Below are positions 56,259 through 64,000 of a stretch of DNA of 64,000 nucleotides, in pieces. Both the position numbers and the translations under genes were made by a program. The DNA is from Spirochaetia bacterium UBA2205. GTDB lineage: Bacteria; Spirochaetota; UBA4802; UB4802. The first letter of the stretch is position 1, and every line of letters begins with the position of its first letter. Below the pieces are notes generated by a model. The model worked only from the letters and a program-made list of their open reading frames with translations. It searched no databases and was not told the DNA's origin. The stretch lies in NCBI GenBank assembly GCA_002328585.1, contig DCUV01000008.1:1-64000 (forward strand), read 5' to 3'.

Positions 56259-57357
56259 CATTATCATTGTATTGTTGTGTACAGGAACTGTTGCGGCTTC
56301 AGAACAATCTGATTATGAAGCCATACAAAAAGCGTTTTCAAGCAACGCCGCATACGCTGATGAGCTTGTAAAAAAATTTTTTACACATTACCCCAAAAGC
56401 AAGTATATACCTGATATACGTATGCTGGCGGCTGCATCAAAAAAATCTGTTAATGCCAGTGCAGTCGAATATCAAAAAATTATTCAGCTTTATCGTTACT
56501 ATAACAAACGCGATGAGGCTTTCTTCTCATTGTGTCAGCTCTACTATGTTAAGAGCGATTGGATAAATCTACTTTCAACAAGCAACTTCGCAATTGCTGA
56601 ATGTTCCACCAGCAACTATCTCCCGGTTTTTTATCAGTTCAGGGCGATAGCTCATTTTAATTACAGTAACTATGAAAATGGAGTATCCGATTGTGAAACA
56701 ATAGCTCTACACACTCATGAAATAAATACTCTGGGATATGGATTATTTTTAAAAACAGAAATGGAAAAGAACATCACAGGATATTCCAGAAAGTATATAC
56801 AGGGCATTACAGAAATTTTACACGGCTATGATAGTACTGCAATTTATCCTTCAGTGCTGTTGCGATTGGGACAATACTATGAACAGCATAAAATGTATAA
56901 CCACGCATGGTCAGCCTATCAGTATATTATCAACAATTATCCAAAAGCTCCTGAAACCGTTACTGCAGCGCTTTATGCAGAAAATATAAAGAGATATAAT
57001 CCTGTTATTGTACAGTTTATGCCCGATGAATCAATCATTGCTGAAAGCACATCCATTGACATAGCACCGGATGTAAATATACCCGATAGTACCAATCATA
57101 CTGTTCACTATACAATCAATATTGGTCCATTGTATAACCTTGCAAAAGCAAAAGAACTTCAGAAATTAATTTTAAAAATTGTTATGCCTGTACACATAGC
57201 ACGAAAAACACAATCATTTGAAATATATGCTGGACATTTCAGTGCATTTGATGAATGCATGAATGTTAAAATACAGCTTGCTGAAGAACTGGGCATTAAT
57301 GGCTTTATAATTGAAATGCTCAATCAGGATGGTAAGAACTATATCTATGGGCAATGA
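56239..57357 (+). CDS. exported TPR protein with C-terminal SPOR domain
   Basis: 372 residues. Signal peptide (IIIVLLCTGTVAA) at the start. The middle is helical and repeat-like, with YKYIIN-type TPR phrases (AWSAYQYIINNYPKAPETV). The end (VHYTINIGPLYNLAKAKELQ, then FEIYAGHFSAFDECMNVKIQ) fits a SPOR domain, which binds denuded glycan at the septum. The ATG overlaps the end of miaB by 20 bp, and its own end overlaps mutS by 11 bp, so the three are translated as one unit. Repeat call is moderate. Confidence 0.65.
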   Translation: MASVLRNIIIVLLCTGTVAASEQSDYEAIQKAFSSNAAYADELVKKFFTHYPKSKYIPDIRMLAAASKKSVNASAVEYQKIIQLYRYYNKRDEAFFSLCQLYYVKSDWINLLSTSNFAIAECSTSNYLPVFYQFRAIAHFNYSNYENGVSDCETIALHTHEINTLGYGLFLKTEMEKNITGYSRKYIQGITEILHGYDSTAIYPSVLLRLGQYYEQHKMYNHAWSAYQYIINNYPKAPETVTAALYAENIKRYNPVIVQFMPDESIIAESTSIDIAPDVNIPDSTNHTVHYTINIGPLYNLAKAKELQKLILKIVMPVHIARKTQSFEIYAGHFSAFDECMNVKIQLAEELGINGFIIEMLNQDGKNYIYGQ

Positions 57358-59914
57358 TAATGACAAAGAACTTACTCCAATGATGCGACAGTATCTTGCT
57401 ATTAAACAAAACTTTAATGATGATATACTGTTTTTTAGATTGGGGGATTTTTATGAAATGTTTTTTGATGATGCAAAAATTGCATCAAAGATACTGGATA
57501 TTGCGCTTACTTCACGGCAGAACAATATTCCCATGTGCGGAGTGCCATATCATGCTGCGGACAGCTACATTGCCCGCCTTATAAAAGCAGGATATAAGGT
57601 TGCCATTTGCGAACAAATGGAACCGCCTTCATCTAGCGCCATTGTTAAACGTGAGGTTATACGAGTAGTTACGCCCGGTACTGTTGTTGAGAGCAACCTC
57701 ATCACTTCGGATGAAAATAATTTTTTAGGTTCGATAGTTGTTGTCAATAATACTGTATGTGCTGGATTTGTGGATGTTTCAACTGGAGACTTTTTCATAA
57801 CAACCGCTGATTATAGCAATGAATTTATTTGCACAGAGATAACCCGCTTTTATCCAAAAGAGATGCTGCTGTATGCTCCACAGCAGCAGATGAATTATTT
57901 AAAAGAATTGCTGAAACAGCAGGATATTACATTAGCTTCTATCAATGAATGGTATTACGATACCGAATACCTAACCAATACCATCACTGACATATATCGA
58001 CTAACAAATATCAAAGGATTAAACCTTGGCACCATAGAAATTTTAACTGTTGGTTCGCTTTTACATTATTTAAAGGATACGCATAAAAGCGCTCTGACTC
58101 ATCTTAAATTTCCAAAGAATCTAAGCCGCAGTGATTTTATGGTGCTTGACCATCAGACTATCAATAATTTAGAGATACTAAAAAGTCAGGATGGTTCAAG
58201 ATTGCATTCACTTTTTGGTGTGCTTAATTATACACAAACAGCAATGGGCAAACGTGCATTAGAACGTACACTGCTCTATCCATTGCTTGATAAAAAGGCT
58301 ATCGAAAGTCGCTATGATATTATTTCATATTTTATAAACAATATACACCTTTTAAAAGAAATTCAGGATATCCTTTCATCAATTCATGACATGGAACGTC
58401 TGCTATCGCGTTTTACTTTAAATAAATATTATAACCGCGATTTTATTGCTTTACAGCAATCCATTGAGGCAGCAATATCAATCTATACTATTATTGGGCA
58501 GCATCCCGATGAATTGTTTAATATGCTTGGCAGCATAAGCCCTCATATACAGGAACTATCGGACACCATTAAAAATACCATCGTTGATAATCCTCCCCTT
58601 TCTTCCGAACATGGCAGGGTTATTAAAGAAGGGATTAACGAAGAACTGGACAGATTATATGCGTTAAAAACTGACGCAAAGAAGTGGCTATTGCAATACC
58701 AGGAAGATGAAAAAAAACGTCTTGATATCTCAACACTGAAAGTACGCTATAATAAGGTCATTGGCTATTTCATTGAAGTAAGCAAGGGACAAACATCAAA
58801 AGTACCCGACGATTATTTCAGGAAACAAACGCTTATCAACGCTGAACGATACACAACGCAAACCCTGCAGAAGTTTGAAACAGATGTTTTGCAGTCAACC
58901 GATAGCATACTGCACATTGAAAATGATATAGTAAACTCTTTAACTAGCCGTATTGTTGAACTGAAAAGTCATATTCAGGAGTTAGCATATAACATTGGAA
59001 TATTAGATTTGTTTTGTTCATTGGCACAGGCTGCATATCACAACAACTACACTCGCCCAACATTAAATGATGATGGAATTATTGCCATTAAAAATGGAAG
59101 GCATCCGGTTGTAGAAAAGTTTTACATAAAAGAACCATTTGTGCCCAATGACATTTTTCTGGATAACACCGACAACGTTATTGCTATTATAACAGGGCCC
59201 AACATGTCGGGCAAATCAACCTATATCCGCATGGCGGCCATCATTCAGCTTATGGCACAGATTGGTTCGTTTATTCCAGCACAATCCGGAAATTGTTGCA
59301 TAACAGACCGCATTTTTACCCGCATTGGCGCATCGGATAATATTTCGCGAGGTGAATCAACATTTTTAGTAGAGATGAATGAAACTGCTATTATTCTTAA
59401 CAACGCCACTGATAAAAGCTTGATCATTATGGATGAGATAGGACGTGGAACCAGCACGTACGATGGCATGGCAATTGCGTGGGCAGTGGTGGAATATATT
59501 ACAAATTATATAAAAGCAAAAACATTATTTGCAACTCACTATCATGAACTCACAACGATTAAGAAAAAAGGGATTGTAAATTATACCGTCATGGTTAAAG
59601 AATCCATCAATGAGGTGCAGTTTTTGCATAAGCTGATACCGGGTGCTGCTGATAAATCGTATGGCATACATGTAGCTAAACTTGCGGGTATACCAAAAAC
59701 AGTAACCATAAAAGCTGACAAAATTTTAGATAAATTAGAAAAATCATCACGGATTGAATTATTAGCAAAAATGCCTGATAATGAAGATCAGCTTGAGATA
59801 TTTCAGGCAACTCATCACCGATTGATACAGGCGTTAAATGAAATAAACATTGAGAACCTCACACCGCTTGATGCACTGAATGAAATTGCACGCCTTAAAC
59901 GTCTTATAGAATAA
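57347..59914 (+). CDS. mutS: DNA mismatch repair protein MutS
   Basis: 855 residues from the ATG in MGNDNDKELTPMMRQYLAIK; an earlier in-frame ATG lies deep in the preceding gene. The mismatch-reading Phe-x-Glu is present in LFFRLGDFYEMFFDDAK; the ATPase has ITGPNMSGKSTYIRM, the STFLVEMNE signature and LIIMDEIGRGTSTYDG; a C-terminal helix-turn-helix follows. Full-length MutS1. A motif copy lies at 58403 and a partial one at 58554. Confidence 0.97.
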   Translation: MGNDNDKELTPMMRQYLAIKQNFNDDILFFRLGDFYEMFFDDAKIASKILDIALTSRQNNIPMCGVPYHAADSYIARLIKAGYKVAICEQMEPPSSSAIVKREVIRVVTPGTVVESNLITSDENNFLGSIVVVNNTVCAGFVDVSTGDFFITTADYSNEFICTEITRFYPKEMLLYAPQQQMNYLKELLKQQDITLASINEWYYDTEYLTNTITDIYRLTNIKGLNLGTIEILTVGSLLHYLKDTHKSALTHLKFPKNLSRSDFMVLDHQTINNLEILKSQDGSRLHSLFGVLNYTQTAMGKRALERTLLYPLLDKKAIESRYDIISYFINNIHLLKEIQDILSSIHDMERLLSRFTLNKYYNRDFIALQQSIEAAISIYTIIGQHPDELFNMLGSISPHIQELSDTIKNTIVDNPPLSSEHGRVIKEGINEELDRLYALKTDAKKWLLQYQEDEKKRLDISTLKVRYNKVIGYFIEVSKGQTSKVPDDYFRKQTLINAERYTTQTLQKFETDVLQSTDSILHIENDIVNSLTSRIVELKSHIQELAYNIGILDLFCSLAQAAYHNNYTRPTLNDDGIIAIKNGRHPVVEKFYIKEPFVPNDIFLDNTDNVIAIITGPNMSGKSTYIRMAAIIQLMAQIGSFIPAQSGNCCITDRIFTRIGASDNISRGESTFLVEMNETAIILNNATDKSLIIMDEIGRGTSTYDGMAIAWAVVEYITNYIKAKTLFATHYHELTTIKKKGIVNYTVMVKESINEVQFLHKLIPGAADKSYGIHVAKLAGIPKTVTIKADKILDKLEKSSRIELLAKMPDNEDQLEIFQATHHRLIQALNEINIENLTPLDALNEIARLKRLIE

Positions 59915-59932
59915 AATGATAAAAAATCTTTT

Positions 59933-59954
59933 GGGGCGCATCGCAATGCGCCCC
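59933..59954. repeat. G+C-rich palindrome, REP-like
   Basis: A 9-bp perfect stem, GGGGCGCAT / ATGCGCCCC, with a CGCA loop, in an A+T-rich gap just after mutS. Read on the minus strand it begins GTAGGGGCGCATTGCG, resembling the GTAGGGGCG-type palindromes dispersed in many bacterial genomes. It could also serve as a terminator, with ATTTTTTATC four bases further on the minus strand. Confidence 0.5.
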
Positions 59955-59989
59955 TACTATAATAACAACACCATAACTATATCATACTA

Positions 59990-60751
59990 CTATTTCTTCT
60001 TATTTGCAAGAAAAGGTTCTAGTAAATCAATTGGTATCGGGAATAGCGTTGTAGAATTACGCTCTGTAGCCACCTCACGCAATGTTTGCAAATATCGTAA
60101 TTGCAGTGCTATTGGATGCGGTTCCATAAGCTTGGCTGCGTCTACCATTTTTGATGCAGCCTGGAACTCTCCTTCTGCGTTGATAATTTTAGCTCTTCGC
60201 TCACGCTCAGCTTCAGCCTGTTTTGCCATAGCACGCTGCATCTCCTGAGGTAAATCAACATGCTTAATTTCTACCATTGTTACCTTAATGCCCCATGGAT
60301 CAGTCTGCTGATCAAGAATCTTTTGCAATTCATGATTGATGCGCTCCCTATCTGCTAACAGGTCATCCAGTTCAACCATACCAAGAATGCTTCGTAATGT
60401 TGTTTGTGCCAGCTGTGATGTAGCATAGAGATAATCTTCAACCTCGGTAATAGCTTTATTAGGATCTATCACCCTGAAATATACTACTGCATTGACCTTG
60501 ATTGATACATTATCCCGCGTAATAACATCCTGTGGTGGTACATCCATTGCAATTGTTCTAAGGCTTACCCGTAACATTTTATCAATAAACGGGATAATAA
60601 TAACCAGCCCTGGTCCTTTAGGTCCAGTGGGTGGAGTTAACAGCCTTCCCAATCTAAAAACAACGGCTCTTTCGTATTCCCTGATAATCTTGATTGATGC
60701 AACTATCAGCAGAACCAAAAGTAATATAAGGGTAGGTAATGCTTGAAACAT
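59990..60751 (-). CDS. stomatin-like SPFH/Band 7 protein (slipin)
   Basis: 253 residues. One N-terminal membrane helix (LPTLILLLVLLIVASIKII), then the SPFH domain: EYERAVVFRLGRLL, GPGLVIIIPFIDKMLRVSLR, MDVPPQDVITRDNVSIKVNA, and a C-terminal helix rich in Ala/Glu (AMAKQAEAERERRAKIINAE). It forms membrane rings or microdomains and pairs with NfeD proteases, here encoded 178 bp upstream in the same orientation. AAGGAGG before the ATG. Confidence 0.92.
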   Translation of the reverse strand: MFQALPTLILLLVLLIVASIKIIREYERAVVFRLGRLLTPPTGPKGPGLVIIIPFIDKMLRVSLRTIAMDVPPQDVITRDNVSIKVNAVVYFRVIDPNKAITEVEDYLYATSQLAQTTLRSILGMVELDDLLADRERINHELQKILDQQTDPWGIKVTMVEIKHVDLPQEMQRAMAKQAEAERERRAKIINAEGEFQAASKMVDAAKLMEPHPIALQLRYLQTLREVATERNSTTLFPIPIDLLEPFLANKKK

Positions 60752-60929
60752 AACTTTCCTCCTTCATGCTAAATAGAATGTTGTGTAAATATTTTGATAG
60801 AACTTATTTATGAATCTTTTGTACTATTGTACTATAAAAAATAAATAAACTCATTATATCATCATTACAATGTATGATATCGAGTTTTGGTGTTACAGCT
60901 TTTTTTAAAAATGCATTAAATATAATGTA

Positions 60930-62231
60930 TTAATCCCTTGACACTTTCTCTACATATAACGTCAAACCGTCAACTCTTTTAACAATAATTTCATCACCCT
61001 TTATTAATGGAACATCAGAATATGCATTCCATAATTCGCCATGAACCTGAACAGTACCCTTCCCTGAAAAATCAGAAGTTACAAATCCCTTTTCGCCTAG
61101 CATACCTTCAATTCCGGTCACCGCTTTTTTTGTATGTACCTTTATTACAGCACGCACAACAATAAAGATAAACAATAGTAAAACAATGAGGACAGTAAAA
61201 ACCGATGTTAATGGTATCTGCCCTCCCGGTAAAGGCGAATCAAACAGTATCATAGATCCCAATACAAACGAGATAATACCTCCCAATGTTAGCAACCCAT
61301 AACTTGTAAATTTTAATTCCAGTATAAATAATACTATAGCTAATATAATCAGTGTTAGTCCAGCAAAATTTATGGGCAACACTTGAATTGCTAATAAAAA
61401 CATAAAGAGTGCAACAGCTCCAATGACACCAGGAACTATCATACCGGGATTTTTTAATTCAAATCCAATGCCAACCACAGCGATAATAAACAGGAAAAAA
61501 ACCATCTGAGGATCGGCAAAGTAATTAAGAACCCTTTCCTTCCAGTTCATGGCATACTGAACCTGTTGTATATTGTTTGTATGCAATGTTACAAATTTAT
61601 CTTTTGTTTTTACCAATTTACCGTCAATTTTTTTCAAAAGATCATCAATATCATTTGCTACAATATCTATCACCCCCAGCCGTAATGCTTCATTATTGGT
61701 ACTGGAAATTGCTTCCCGGATTGCTTTTTCTACCCAGGCTACATTTCGTTTCCGTAGCTGAGCCAGGCTCCTGGCATAGGCAACAGTATCGTTAAGAACT
61801 TTTTTTTCCATAATTCCATCAGATTTTTGATCCTGACTGAAGTTTAAAAATGGACTGACGGGATGCATGGCACCAATCTCGGTACCGGGTGACATCGCTG
61901 CTATGTGTGCGGATATCATGATAAAACCACCTGCCGAGGCAGCCTGTGCTCCTTTAGGATAGGTATAAACAATAACAGGTATATTTGAATCTAAAATTGA
62001 TTTTATGATATCGCGCATGGCATTTAAGAGCCCACCCGGCGTGTCCATTACCATTACAACAAACTGCATGTTTTCCTGATTGGCTTTTTTTATTGAATTA
62101 ACTATATAATCCGCAATGACCGGATTTACCGAACCATTAAGTTCAATAAGGGCATATTTTTCATCTGCAAAAGCAAATTGCGACAATAGTATTACGCCAA
62201 GCAATGCAATAATAAACGATCGTATCTTCAT
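60930..62231 (-). CDS. NfeD membrane serine protease
   Basis: 433 residues. Signal peptide, then a ClpP-like protease domain with VVMVMDTPGGLLNAMRDI, Ser99 in GAQAASAGGFIMIS and Lys144 in EKKVLNDTVAYARSLA, giving the Ser-Lys dyad; four membrane helices (about 245-350); and a C-terminal OB-fold (GEKGFVTSDFSGKGTVQVHG). Long NfeD of the type that cleaves stomatin's C-terminus. Operon with the stomatin gene. Confidence 0.92.
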   Translation of the reverse strand: MKIRSFIIALLGVILLSQFAFADEKYALIELNGSVNPVIADYIVNSIKKANQENMQFVVMVMDTPGGLLNAMRDIIKSILDSNIPVIVYTYPKGAQAASAGGFIMISAHIAAMSPGTEIGAMHPVSPFLNFSQDQKSDGIMEKKVLNDTVAYARSLAQLRKRNVAWVEKAIREAISSTNNEALRLGVIDIVANDIDDLLKKIDGKLVKTKDKFVTLHTNNIQQVQYAMNWKERVLNYFADPQMVFFLFIIAVVGIGFELKNPGMIVPGVIGAVALFMFLLAIQVLPINFAGLTLIILAIVLFILELKFTSYGLLTLGGIISFVLGSMILFDSPLPGGQIPLTSVFTVLIVLLLFIFIVVRAVIKVHTKKAVTGIEGMLGEKGFVTSDFSGKGTVQVHGELWNAYSDVPLIKGDEIIVKRVDGLTLYVEKVSRD

Positions 62232-62475
62232 TATAAAAACCTCTATAATTTATTCTAATAGTATACAGTATATAGTATTTTATTCAACAGTCAAGATAAT
62301 AAATAAAAAGAATTGCTATAGTATAACCGATAGTTATTATTGATATATCTTAAACTTTTTTAAATGACCAACAGTAAAATATTGAAAAAGCTCTATCAAT
62401 CGTATGCCTACACGATGATTTACAATGGGAGTTTACAATGTCACACTATATTTTAACTATGGAATATTATACAAT

Positions 62476-63669
62476 ATGAGACAAACTATTGTCATTATTG
62501 CTATCATTGCATTAACAGGGACGATTCCCCTTTTTGCACAAACAGTGAAAAAATCTACTCCTGTTGATAAGCTTAACAACAAAAAAACGACAGATGTAAA
62601 GGCAGACGAACAATCAACAGTTATCAATAAAAGCAAAACCATCAGTAATACTCCAGAGAAAAATAAAAAAAATACACAGCAAACCGCAACAACAAAACAA
62701 AAATCTGATATAACGCAGGACAAAAATCCCGAAGTTGAAAAGAAAAAGGTTGAATGGATAAAAAATACCATCCACTATGGTATTCATAGTGACAGGATTG
62801 ATGCTATTAAGTCTGCATTAACGTTAAAGGAACAATCAAACAAAGATGATGTGATAAAACTTTTAAACCAACTTATGCCTGATGAGACAAATCCTGAGGT
62901 AAAACGAACCGCAATTACCATTGCAGGTGAACTTAAAAGCACATCATCTGCTCCATGGATTATTAATTCATTAAATGATAAATCCGAAGAAGTGCGAGTT
63001 GAAGCAGTGTACGCAATTGAAAGATTAAAAGCAACTGAAGCTATTCCTAAATTGGTAAGTATTGTCAAAGAACAAAATTTTACTGAAAATTCAAACTTTA
63101 CAGAAGCCCTTATCAATACGCTGGGTAAATTAAAGGCAACCGAATTAAAAGATTTTGCTATTGAACGTATTAAAGAAACAAAAACTACTGATAATTTGCG
63201 ACAGTTATTGGTATTGTTCCTTGGCGATTTAGAGGACATAAGCGCTAAAGATTTTTTATTACAGTTATTAAAAGATAAAGATGAAGATACAACGATAAGG
63301 TCATATGCAGCAGTCTCACTTTCTAAGATTGGTGCAAAGGATACAGCTAAAGACATTCTGGAAATACTATCCGAGATAGATAACTATCCATTAAGCAAAA
63401 GAAAAGATTATTATTCCTTATCCATGTACTGTACGGCATCATTGGTTAAAATGGGGGATAGCAATTCTATACCAAGACTCATGGAAGCACTGCGAAGCGA
63501 TAATCCAGTAGTCAGGCTTAAGGCAGTTGAGCTTATAAAGGATTTAAAAGACAAAAGAACTGTTGACATTTTGAAATATAAAATGAACTATGATCCAAGT
63601 CCAAGGGTACAAAAAGCAGCCAGAGAAGCATTAAAAGCGATGGGTATAGAAGTTGATGAATCAAAATAG
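62476..63669 (+). CDS. exported HEAT-repeat protein with Lys/Thr-rich linker
   Basis: 397 residues from the ATG that begins a clean signal peptide (MRQTIVIIAIIALTGTIPLF followed by AQ); an ATG 17 codons upstream would bury it. Residues about 25-95 are a low-complexity linker of Lys, Thr, Asn and Gln. The rest is five or six HEAT-like repeats (SAPWIINSLNDKSEEVRVEA, TTIRSYAAVSLSKIGAKD, NPVVRLKAVELIKDLKDK), a scaffold for protein contacts in the periplasm. Partner unknown; the next gene encodes a membrane protein overlapping it. Confidence 0.75.
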   Translation: MRQTIVIIAIIALTGTIPLFAQTVKKSTPVDKLNNKKTTDVKADEQSTVINKSKTISNTPEKNKKNTQQTATTKQKSDITQDKNPEVEKKKVEWIKNTIHYGIHSDRIDAIKSALTLKEQSNKDDVIKLLNQLMPDETNPEVKRTAITIAGELKSTSSAPWIINSLNDKSEEVRVEAVYAIERLKATEAIPKLVSIVKEQNFTENSNFTEALINTLGKLKATELKDFAIERIKETKTTDNLRQLLVLFLGDLEDISAKDFLLQLLKDKDEDTTIRSYAAVSLSKIGAKDTAKDILEILSEIDNYPLSKRKDYYSLSMYCTASLVKMGDSNSIPRLMEALRSDNPVVRLKAVELIKDLKDKRTVDILKYKMNYDPSPRVQKAAREALKAMGIEVDESK

Positions 63670-64000
63670 CTCAAATATTAAAACCATACTGTCACAATCA
63701 TTACCACTGTGTGTGGCAATACTCATCAGTTTATTGCTGATAATATTAATTTCAAATATACTTATTTTCCCAATAATCTATTATTCAGCAATAAATCCTG
63801 AATCATTTACCCTGATTGTAGAAATTGTATTGTATAGCATATTAATAACTTTGCTTTTATATAGTATTATTTATAGAGTAATACTACAAAAAAAAGCTGG
63901 TATTCCTTTTGATGTGACTATAAAACATTTTTTATTTACTGCTGTACAATACATAGTCCTATTTTTCATAGTTACTGCCATAATTATTGTTTTGATAGCA
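63656..64000 (+). CDS. membrane protein, partial (runs off the window)
   Basis: At least 115 residues, open to the right edge. Begins MNQNSSNIKTILSQSLPLCV, overlapping the HEAT gene end by 14 bp, then strong membrane segments (AILISLLLIILISNILIF, IVEIVLYSILITLLLYSIIY, and IVLFFIVTAIIIVLIA at the edge). The layout of three helices with a polar loop is common to YIP1- or DUF-type membrane proteins; family not assigned. No separate ribosome binding site, so translation is probably coupled. Confidence 0.55.
   Translation, partial: MNQNSSNIKTILSQSLPLCVAILISLLLIILISNILIFPIIYYSAINPESFTLIVEIVLYSILITLLLYSIIYRVILQKKAGIPFDVTIKHFLFTAVQYIVLFFIVTAIIIVLIA

Noticed and set aside
62784..63356. 190-residue frame opposite the HEAT-repeat gene
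   Set aside because: Serine-rich, featureless translation of the complement of a repetitive Lys/Glu-rich gene.
1..64000. tRNA, rRNA and CRISPR arrays
   Set aside because: I looked for T-loop sequences, rRNA-like G+C-rich blocks and regularly spaced repeats and saw none.

Overview
The window is A+T-rich chromosomal DNA (about one third G+C by eye) from what looks like an anaerobic, motile, double-membraned bacterium. A single-chain pyruvate:ferredoxin oxidoreductase points to anaerobic metabolism. A methyl-accepting chemotaxis protein and an MptE-like motility-associated protein point to motility. Lgt, several lipoproteins, an AmpG-like transporter and a SPOR-domain protein point to a diderm envelope. 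The mix of STAS proteins, a SpoIIE-type phosphatase fused to TPRs, a class III cyclase, MptE-like and DUF6599-like proteins fits Spirochaetota best, but there is no rRNA or tRNA in the window, so the phylum is an inference.

Layout. 0.2-4.6 kb (minus): AmpG-like transporter, two poorly known proteins, and a CoA-transferase. 5.2-9.0 kb: a 55-residue hydrophilic protein and nifJ. 9.5-15 kb: lgt, converging on an MptE-like / PASTA-type penicillin-binding protein / signal peptidase operon. 15.1-18.7 kb: an orphan helicase-associated-domain protein and three small unknowns. 18.9-20.6 kb: acyl-CoA ligase. 20.6-22.4 kb: a small accessory island with a PIN/ribbon-helix-helix toxin-antitoxin pair between two copies of a 42-bp palindromic repeat, next to a broken second PIN gene. 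22.4-25.1 kb: purM converging on an M48 protease and an XRE-cupin regulator. 25.5-30.7 kb (plus): a tightly packed run of membrane protein, two STAS proteins, gpmI, glgA and a lytic transglycosylase. 30.7-34.9 kb: cyclase and SpoIIE-TPR phosphatase. 35.2-41.7 kb: peptide transport genes (binding protein and two permeases, no ATPases), a lipoprotein, a phosphatase and an alanine/Na+ symporter. 41.9-47.1 kb: purB, a chemotaxis receptor, an unknown and a YiiX-like protein. 47.2-53.2 kb: a 1538-residue pseudokinase-ATPase-TPR-AraC regulator and its SurA/PrsA-like lipoprotein partner. 53.7-59.9 kb (plus): CaiB-type CoA-transferase, miaB, a TPR-SPOR protein and mutS. 60-62.2 kb: stomatin/NfeD pair. 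62.5-64 kb: a HEAT-repeat protein and a partial membrane protein.

The signal no gene explains is a dispersed DNA word, consensus GGCGATAGYT, extended GGCGATAGTTACTGTTAA. By hand I count 26 copies of its core GCGATAG on the two strands, where base composition predicts about four. The 13-mer AGTAACTATCGCC occurs five times exactly. Copies lie in genes and between genes, in several reading frames and both orientations, so selection appears to act on the DNA. It could be an uptake sequence, a HIP1-like iterated site, a methylation target or a nucleoid-protein site. The second most interesting item is the giant pseudokinase regulator.
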